A DNA stretch of 64,000 nucleotides, from positions 300,998 to 364,997 of the forward strand of contig CAJQUW010007466.1 of the NCBI GenBank assembly GCA_907163375.1. Reading direction: 5' to 3'. The position numbers and the translations under genes were made by a program. Below, piece after piece: positions 57,600 through 64,000 of this stretch. How positions within the stretch are numbered: position 1 is the first letter of the stretch; each line of letters begins with the position of its first letter. The notes beneath the pieces were generated by a model. The model did not search any database, was not told the origin of the DNA, and saw nothing but the letters and a program-made list of their open reading frames with translations. The DNA is from Prostheceraeus crozeri (Eukaryota; Platyhelminthes; Polycladida; Euryleptidae).

Positions 57600-57890
57600 T
57601 GCCAAGAGCGCCTAAAGGAGGCTGAGGCCCGCGAGGCTAAGTTGGAGGAGGACAATAGAGGTTTGATTGAGTCTCTAAGAAATATTACTCAATCAAACCT
57701 CCTGTTGGCCTCCCAAGTTACCACCAGCCAACAGCATAACAAAGAAACGCTTGTGCACCTGGAATGCTCCCAAAATGGCATCAGAAGAGTGCGCCTTACG
57801 AGGATGGACGATTTGGGTGGCTGTAGTGACAGCTGCAGTCACCTAAAACTCTACCATAGTGGTATTGTTAAATGTGTCAGACTGTAACTT
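57600..57890 (+). pseudogene. Coiled-coil coding segment with hairpin, fossil
   Basis: Codes a heptad-like stretch (RLKEAEAREAKLEEDNRG) and then polar text to 57887. It sits between the multi-exon gene and the polymerase promoter. It contains a perfect 14-bp inverted repeat, AGGTTTGATTGAGT...ACTCAATCAAACCT (57659-57702), around a loop of about 16 bases. Confidence 0.4.
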
Positions 57891-57981
57891 TATTACTTTA
57901 ACTTTTATTTTCTTCTTTTTTGAAAAAAAATAATTGTTGAAATTATATGTTTTGTCTTTACAACAGATCGGAACATACGGT

Positions 57982-58030
57982 ATTGGCTGGTGATGACGCT
58001 GACGTCATTAGCTGGTAGATGTATATAAGG
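57982..58030 (+). promoter_or_regulatory. Polymerase-gene promoter: CCAAT, CRE, TATA
   Basis: ATTGG at 57982-57986, a perfect CRE palindrome TGACGTCA at 58000-58007 and TATA (GTATATAAGG) at 58021-58030. The ATG follows at 58061. The same element types occur before the gene at 55862. Confidence 0.7.
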
Positions 58031-58060
58031 GCTTGCTAATTTCAATCCTCATCAATAATC

Positions 58061-61000
58061 ATGGTTGTCTGTACCAAGTGTGGAAAAGTGTTCACTCTCA
58101 TAGGCAATTTGCAACGACATGAAAAATTTTGTAAGTTAGGAAAAACGTATCAATGTAGCAAGTGTCCATATAAGACGAATAGGATGGATAATCTTAAGAG
58201 GCATAAACTTGTATGCAATAATAAACCGAATGATAGCATAACAGAGTCAAATTCAAATAATCAAAATAGATCTACTTCTAAGCCAACAACCAGCGCTTCA
58301 ACTAACATACAAAACTTTATGCAATACTGCTCTCGGTGTGGCAAAACGTATAACTCTATAAGTAGATTTCGACAGCATATGAATGTACATAACACAAATA
58401 GTGAGATGAATATGCATAATAACTATGGAACTGTTAGTCTCAGTGAAAGCGCACTCAATGGCCATGCACGTGTGTATGATATCACGCCAACAACACCTAC
58501 TGTGGACATAACATCATTTTTAGAAAGCATGCGTTCCATGTTAGGGAATTTAGTGTCTGACTTACTAAGGAGCTATCAATTGCGCGGTCGTCTGATTGCA
58601 CAAATTCGTTATGTCCGTTCTAATCCTCAAGAAGAAGAAACTTTTCTCGCACACTTTACCTCATCATCCTCAAACTATATTTATGACTATGATGCTTGGT
58701 TTCAGGATCATCTAAATAGTCTAATAAATCATATTGAAGCCTTCACAAAAAAGGGTAGCAATTGGATTATAGATGATGTACAAAATATAGAGTTCAATGT
58801 AATAACAAGTCCAATACTGTCAGGTGGACAATCATTTCCTCTACCAAAGAAGTTAAAAAACTCTAAAGCTGTCATTAATGTTAATTCAAATGCAAATGAT
58901 TGCTTCCTATATGCAGTTTTATCAATATTGCATTATAATGAAGTACCTTATTCAAGGAATGAAGTAAAATCATATAGTGAGTGGACATCTGAGCTAAATA
59001 TGGAAGGCATTTCCACACCAGTATCAATCAAAGATATTCCAAAATTTGAGAAAAATAATGATATTAAAATTAACATTCACTTTTATGAAAATGGACTCAA
59101 AGGTGTTCGTTACAATAGTAACTTTACTGGTAGGCAAACGGTTAATATTTTGCTAATTCTAAACAATGGAGCAGCACACTATTGTGGAATTCCAAAGCTG
59201 TCAAGATTGTATAGGAGAACTTTAAAAAGACATAAATACTTCTGCGAAAGATGCACTCAGTCATTCACATATAAGACAACACTAGAACGACATTTCCAGT
59301 TTTGCATTCGAGGAAAAGCACAAATAGAAAAAATGCCGACAGATCTAAAAGTACTAACAAGTAGCATGGAATATCAACTAAGTCCTCCTTTAGTAATTTA
59401 TGCAGATATAGAGTGCTACATTGATAATAAAATACATAAACCTGCGGCCATTGGAGCTTATCATGTCTGGCATAATGCCCTTCAATCAAAATTTGAAAAC
59501 AAGTATTACCTCTTTGAAGGTGAAAATTGCATTATTGGTTTCTTGCACCACTTAGAAACTGTAGCCCAAGACTTATATGACAACCAATGTGCAACAACTA
59601 GGCAGCCAATGACACTGTCAGCGGATGAAAAAGCACGCCATGAGAATGCAGAATGTTGCAACAAATGTAAATCAAAATTCAGCGATGAAGTCATGAAAGT
59701 TCGTGATCATGATCATATCACCGGACGATATAGGCAAACATTATGTAGGAAATGCAATCTCCGGTTAAGACTTAACAGACGGGAGCTCCCCATATTTTTC
59801 CACAATTTTAAAAATTATGATAGCCACATCGTTTGCTATAAAGCGATTGGAAGAATGAAGTCTTGGAAATTAGATGTTGTAGCAGCAACTGCTGAAAAAT
59901 ATATAACTTTATCCGCCAGTGTCCCTGTAAATGAATACAAAGGGAAGACAGTATACTTTAAACTAAAATTCTTAGACTCATATCAATTTCTAAGTGCATC
60001 CTTGAGTGAATTAGCCAAGGGCTTGCAAACGTATGAGCATGTAGAGACATTAAGGGTAGAATTTCCACAATTAAGTGATAATGTTTTATATCAGAAGGGA
60101 GTGTTTCCATATTCATACTTCAAAAACTTAAACACGTTGACGGAAGACTGTCTACCACCACAATTTGAATTCTATAATGATCTTACTCGTGAGCACTGTT
60201 CCGATAGTGAATATGAACACGCTAACAAGGCGTGGATTGAATTTAATTGTAGCACATTTGGTGATTACATGCTGGCATATCTGAAGTTAGATGTTTTATT
60301 GTTGGCAGACATATTTGAAGTGTTTAGAGCATTGAGTCAACGTGAGGATGAAGTCGACCCTGTACATTTTGTCAGTCTCCCACATCTTAGCTTTACCTCA
60401 GCACTAAATTTCTCTTCCAATGATCCCCCACACTACATACAAGATGAAAATATGTACAATCTATTTGAACGAGGAATTAGAGGGGGTATGACTTTCACCA
60501 ACATTCACCGAGCGCGTGCACGCATTGAAGAATTAGGAAATAATATACATGAAAGTCGACATTTGACCTACTTAGATGTTAATAACCTTTACGGTTCTTC
60601 ACTCAGTAGGAATCTACCCCACTCAAATTTCAAATGGTTGAATGAAAGTGAATTAGATAATTTTTTAAATGAAGAAAATGTTTCAAAATATAGATGACGA
60701 TGGTGAAATCGGCTACATTTTTGATTTAGATTTAGAGTATCCTGCAGCCATTCATGATGACACTGCCGATTTCCCATTAGCTCCAGAAATGCAGATGATT
60801 GAAAAGAGAATGTTTTCACACTATATGAAAAATCTATATGAAAAAGTAAGACCAAATACACATTTTTCTTCTATCAAGAAACTTCTGCTCCATCAATTTG
60901 ATAGGGAAAATTATGTAGTCCACTATTCAATTTTAAAATTTTACTTGAGCATGGCATGAGAATCAAGAAGATTCATAGTGGCATAAAATTCACACAAAAG

Positions 61001-61920
61001 CCTTGGTTAAAAACATACATTGATATGAACTCTCAAAAGAGGGCTCAATCAAACACTGACTTCGAAAAGTCATTCTACAAATTGAAAAATAATTCTTTAT
61101 ATGGTATAAAACAATGGAAAATGTAAGGAGAAGGAAAAAATTTAAACTAGTCAACAATGAGAAACAACTACTGAAATTGTCAAATCATCCTCTCTATGTT
61201 CGACACAAAATATTTGATGAAGATCTGGTTGGTATGGAAATGTACAAACCTTCAATAGTTTTAAATAAATTAATATATGTTGGTCAAGCAGTACTTGACT
61301 ATAGTAAGTTGGAAATGTATCAATTATATTACAATGATCTAAAAGGATGTCCACTGATAAATAGAACGCGACTTTGTGGAGGTGATACCGATAGTTTCTT
61401 CCTATGTTTATACACATCACCATCTGTCCGTCTGGAAGATATACTTCTATACTTCGGTGAAAAGTTTGACTCTTCAAACTATGACAGTCATCACCGACTA
61501 TACTCAACTACAAACAAAGCTAGATTAGGTTGTTTTAAGGATGAGTGTGCTGGAAAGTTGCTTGAGGAAATGATCCTACTAAAACCGAAAATGTATTCCA
61601 TGAAATATCTAGACTCTACGAATCAAAGCATCAAACGTTCAAAAGGAATTCAGAGAGCAGCAGTTAAAAAATTGAAACATGAAGACTATAGGAGTGTCTA
61701 TTATAGTGAGAATGATACAACTGAAGATATGACAATTATAAATTCAAAAAATCACATAGTTAGCACAAAATCATTTAGGAAGCGAGGTCTTTCACTTTGG
61801 GAGGATAAGCGCTGTTGGCTGGATAAAAATTTATCATTACCATATGGACACTATAGCCTAGGTCTTCCCCCACCGTCGAAGAGAAGGAGATGCCTTCCTG
61901 TCACAGGTGATGTAGAATAA
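58061..61920 (+). pseudogene. B-family DNA polymerase of the Polinton-like element, fossil
   Basis: This would be the replicative, protein-primed-type polymerase of the element. The N-terminus has three C2H2 fingers (CTKCGKVF, CSKCPYKT and CSRCGKTY starts), and a fourth (CERCTQSF) lies further in. Then comes a cysteine-protease-like or linker region with NDCFLYAVLSIL. The exonuclease domain follows, with YADIECY, HNFKNYDSHI and LDVLLLADIFEVF. The polymerase domain shows LDVNNLYGSSL (motif A), a NNSLYG motif B and GGDTDSF (motif C). The order matches Polinton/adintovirus PolB. About two breaks; otherwise long open stretches, so a fairly young loss. Confidence 0.88.
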
Positions 61921-62198
61921 GTCTAAATAAAAACAATATAATATTCCACTTGTAATAGATCTTGCGATTGCTGCATCTTCCGACATGTAGCAACACTTAC
62001 TAATACATAAGTAGTCTTACTAAAATTGAAATTTCTACATCTTTCCGATATGTAGAAATGATTACTAATAAATAGGTAGTCCTAATGTGAATGAATATGT
62101 GAAGAATTTGTATCAACATCATTCCGATATGTTGAGCTAATAAAATAACAAACTTTAGGCAAACATTAAACTTAAATTTGAAACATAGCTTTCGGAAC
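61921..62198. other. Spacer with repeated TTCCGATATGTAGAAAT
   Basis: Three copies of a CATCTTTCCGA(C/T)ATGTAG-like motif (about 61973, 62036 and 62112), each followed by TACTAATAAATAGGTAGT-like text. Non-coding repeat in the intergenic part of the element. Confidence 0.6.
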
Positions 62199-62758
62199 AT
62201 GCCTCATTACATTAGAACATGGAAACTTAGTGACGTTCAAAACGTTCACATAACAAATTCTAAAAGAATAGCATTTCGTCATTCAATAGCAAATAGTGAT
62301 CGAAAACATCGTGGCGTTTGCATTAGTATAGACTCATTGCTTCACTGAAAGACTTTGCGGATCTCATTGACAACCATAAGACTCGGATCAAGATTCCTCT
62401 CGATGACAAGGTATGGATAAAGTGTGATTCATCAGTCAAACTATACGTCTGTTCACCAAAACGTGAAGATGTTGAATATCGATTTTTTCGTTTCAGTGAC
62501 GTCACATGGGAAACCTTTACAAGGGAGATACTACCACAGATAACGTCATTCATTAAAGATGGAGGACATGAAACGGTTGGAAGTTGTAAATCGGATGTTA
62601 ACTACAAAAGCAAAGTCAAAACTCAATCTACAAGAGATCGAGAGGAATATACCCAACCGAAAACAATGGTTACTGATAAAACGCAAATTGAAGCCGACAA
62701 CGAGCTTACATCTTGGAAGACCCTCAATGTTAACATGGAGGATTCAGAGGAAGGATAG
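62199..62758 (+). pseudogene. Unidentified gene of the virus-like element, fossil
   Basis: Starts MPHYIRTWKLSDVQ. Later text includes IPLDDKVWIKCDSS and FSDVTWETFTREILPQI, with a charged Lys/Thr-rich end. About one break. It overlaps the next frame by about 200 bases. The family is not recognised; a small structural or DNA-associated protein is possible. Confidence 0.45.
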
Positions 62759-63098
62759 ATCTCTCACTATCCTATTCTTTCCAAATGGAACAATCCAATG
62801 TATTGGAAGGGTCATGGAGGGTGATCTCTCATATTTACACTTAACTTTGGAACATTTACTTGGTGATTCATTATCTGATTGGAAAGTGAAGACAATGACC
62901 GTGTTATGTGAATTACACTATCACTATGATTTCCGTAAAGTTACATCATCACATAATCTAACTTATGAAGTGGAGTTATTTCCAGCAGCTCAATTGACTA
63001 ACTGGCATCCATATCATGTTCATGTGTTCCATAATGGAAAGATTGTGATAACCGGCATTAATGACATAAGTGATGTGCCTCCATCATATGTGATTTGA
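62559..63098 (+). CDS. TBP-like reading frame of the virus-like element
   Basis: 179 residues. After a basic N-terminal third the text shows two related halves. The first contains LTILFFPNGTIQCIGRV (about residue 70). The second contains VELFPAAQL, then HVHVFHNGKIVITGI (about 155-170). TATA-binding proteins have the same layout: a repeat with LIFSSGKMVCTGA, and a second with PELFPGL, then LIFVSGKVVLTGA. The match in order, spacing and hydrophobic-F-x-x-G-K-hydrophobic-hydrophobic-T-G pattern is good, although some TBP residues are missing. If right, it would be a transcription factor bringing host RNA polymerase to the element's TATA promoters. The assignment is mine from motifs only. Confidence 0.5.
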   Translation: MEDMKRLEVVNRMLTTKAKSKLNLQEIERNIPNRKQWLLIKRKLKPTTSLHLGRPSMLTWRIQRKDRSLTILFFPNGTIQCIGRVMEGDLSYLHLTLEHLLGDSLSDWKVKTMTVLCELHYHYDFRKVTSSHNLTYEVELFPAAQLTNWHPYHVHVFHNGKIVITGINDISDVPPSYVI

Positions 63099-63276
63099 AA
63101 AAATGTTTCATGAAAACCAAATTGTAGATTTTGTATATATGTGGATAGATAATGAAATGTGAACATGTTTTTTGTATATATGTGAATAGATAATGAAATA
63201 TGAGCATGTTTTTGTTTTCCTTATAAACCCTTGTTTTGGAAAAAAAGAGAGCAAGTTAATGATACAACATAAAACT
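63099..63276. other. Convergent intergenic spacer
   Basis: Between rightward and leftward genes. Contains a short direct repeat (GTATATATGTG(G/A)ATAGATAATGAAAT, at 63132 and 63173). AATAAA-type signals are not obvious. Confidence 0.5.
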
Positions 63277-63740
63277 TTATTTAAAAACTGTTTCAACATA
63301 TTTAGTAAGAATTACATCATTTTTATCACAGTTTTTTGAAAATAGTTCTAAAGCACTTTTACAGTTATTTTTCAATGGTCTCTCGTTGACAAAATAGAGT
63401 ACATAGCCACCGCACATTAGAGATGTATTACTTTGAAGTGGGAACGATGTCACTTTCCTAACAGTCCAGGAAAACCTGTTCATCCATAATGCGATATCAT
63501 GTAAACGAGGTTGATTAAGAGAGTCAAAATATTCGGCAACTTTATAACGATTGATGTATACAGCAATCCAATGTTTTCGGGAAGATTGTTGGTATCCGTA
63601 TTGATGATAAGCGAACAAGGATAGAAAGGAATTGAATCAGGTAAATTATCTCTAGAAAAGACATTGAGAAATATTGTCTTGGAGTAGGGATGAGCTTTCC
63701 TCATTTTCCTCAAGATTTCTATGTTGCTTAAGTTACTCAT
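63277..63740 (-). pseudogene. Adenain-like cysteine protease, fossil
   Basis: The capsid-maturation protease of Polintons, adintoviruses and adenoviruses. On the minus strand the order is a N-terminal part with NVFSRDNLPDSIPFYPCSL, then KHWIAVYI (catalytic His), EYFDSLN (Asp), PLQSNTS (Gln of the oxyanion hole) and CGGYVLYFV (catalytic Cys). All expected catalytic residues are present. About one break. Its direction is opposite to the polymerase, and it lies next to a capsid-type gene as expected for this group. Confidence 0.8.
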
Positions 63741-64000
63741 CTCTGATAGCTGACAGTCACGTCTCTCATTCTTGTTATCTCAACTTTGCTATCATAGATA
63801 GAATAAATGAGACAAGTAATTGTTTTCTTCAAAGGTGACTCAAATGATACCTCCAGTCGTAGATTTCCAGGCTTTGTAACTCCTACGCTTTCACCACCTA
63901 GATCTGCATCTGCTGTGAGGTTGTACATAATGAAGAAGTAGCCATTCTTGTACATATCAATTGTAATTCCATTTGAATCGTTGTATTAAACATGTTGAGG
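63737..64000 (-). CDS. Capsid-type protein, C-terminal part, cut by window edge
   Basis: The minus strand is open from the right edge to a stop at 63737. Text such as GYFFIMYNLTADADLGG, KPGNLRLEVSFESPL and KVEITRMRDV matches the C-terminal end of a protein family widely annotated in invertebrates as F54H12.2-like, which accompanies Polinton polymerases and is thought to be a capsid component. The rest lies outside the window. The first visible ATG (63955) is probably internal. Confidence 0.55.

Larger units (their letters stand above)
52600..64000. mobile_element. Polinton/adintovirus-like element, fossil, runs off the right edge
   Basis: A virus-like element with protein-primed-type B-family DNA polymerase, an adenain-like cysteine protease, a capsid-type gene and several smaller genes. 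That set is characteristic of Polintons/Mavericks and adintoviruses. Left-hand genes (52674-63098) read mostly rightward. The protease and capsid-type genes read leftward from the right edge. Neither terminal inverted repeat was found and the right end is outside the window. No integrase is seen here. It is mostly open but broken, with about four to six breaks overall, which suggests a fairly young but dead copy. The left limit near 52.6 kb is inferred from the shared promoter style of the first two genes. Confidence 0.82.

Noticed and set aside
57381-57605. Arg/Gly-rich minus-strand frame
   Set aside because: Shadow of the Ser/Pro/Ala-rich coding repeat on the plus strand.
1-64000. CRISPR arrays, operons, ribosome-binding sites and other prokaryotic features
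   Set aside because: The window is animal nuclear DNA with spliced genes, and the repeats present are eukaryotic tandem or interspersed repeats.

Overview
The window looks like animal nuclear DNA, most likely from a marine invertebrate deuterostome such as an echinoderm or hemichordate. The evidence is AT-rich sequence with GT-AG introns, vertebrate-type (CCCTAA)n telomeric hexamers, many scattered TAGGCCTA palindromes, host genes with animal homologues, and a dense and varied transposon load. The species assignment is an inference.

Layout. 0.35-4.9 kb: a broken BEL/Pao LTR retrotransposon on the minus strand, with a small DNA transposon inserted in one LTR. 5.5-8.0 kb: a hAT-derived element and a large foldback element. 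9.0-15.4 kb: a nest made of a 3.0-kb hAT element with an 8-bp target duplication, two nearly identical Penelope-like reverse-transcriptase copies (one inside the hAT, one outside) and a piggyBac transposase relic. 15.4-27.0 kb: mostly non-coding, with minisatellites, a Tc1/IS630-type transposase fragment and a retroelement gag relic. 27.4-35.7 kb (minus strand): three exons of a BNIP3/NIX-type mitophagy receptor. Its long first intron holds a TIR element with a 6-bp target duplication, a complete-length Tc1 element and a (TA)n tract. 36.9-39.6 kb: inverted and tandem repeats and the second hAT-derived copy. 43.3-45.0 kb (minus): a possible two-exon gene of unknown function. 46.5-50.5 kb (minus): five exons for the C-terminal part of an SLC43-type solute carrier, with LINE fragments in and around it.

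52.6 kb to the right edge: a large virus-like element of the Polinton/Maverick (adintovirus-like) kind, treated here as a fossil. It has a divergent pair of small genes, a multi-exon gene, a B-family DNA polymerase, a TBP-like reading frame, an adenain-like protease and the edge of a capsid-type gene. It runs out of the window. The promoters of its left-hand genes share CCAAT and TATA elements, and two also carry a CRE-like site. A repeat-rich stretch with interstitial telomeric repeats lies between two of its genes. The SLC43 gene lacks its N-terminal exons on this side, so the element may sit in or next to that gene.

The most interesting signals are the virus-like element's TBP-like reading frame together with its uniform promoters, and the multi-exon gene whose short internal exons are all multiples of three. 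Most other features are ordinary transposon archaeology.
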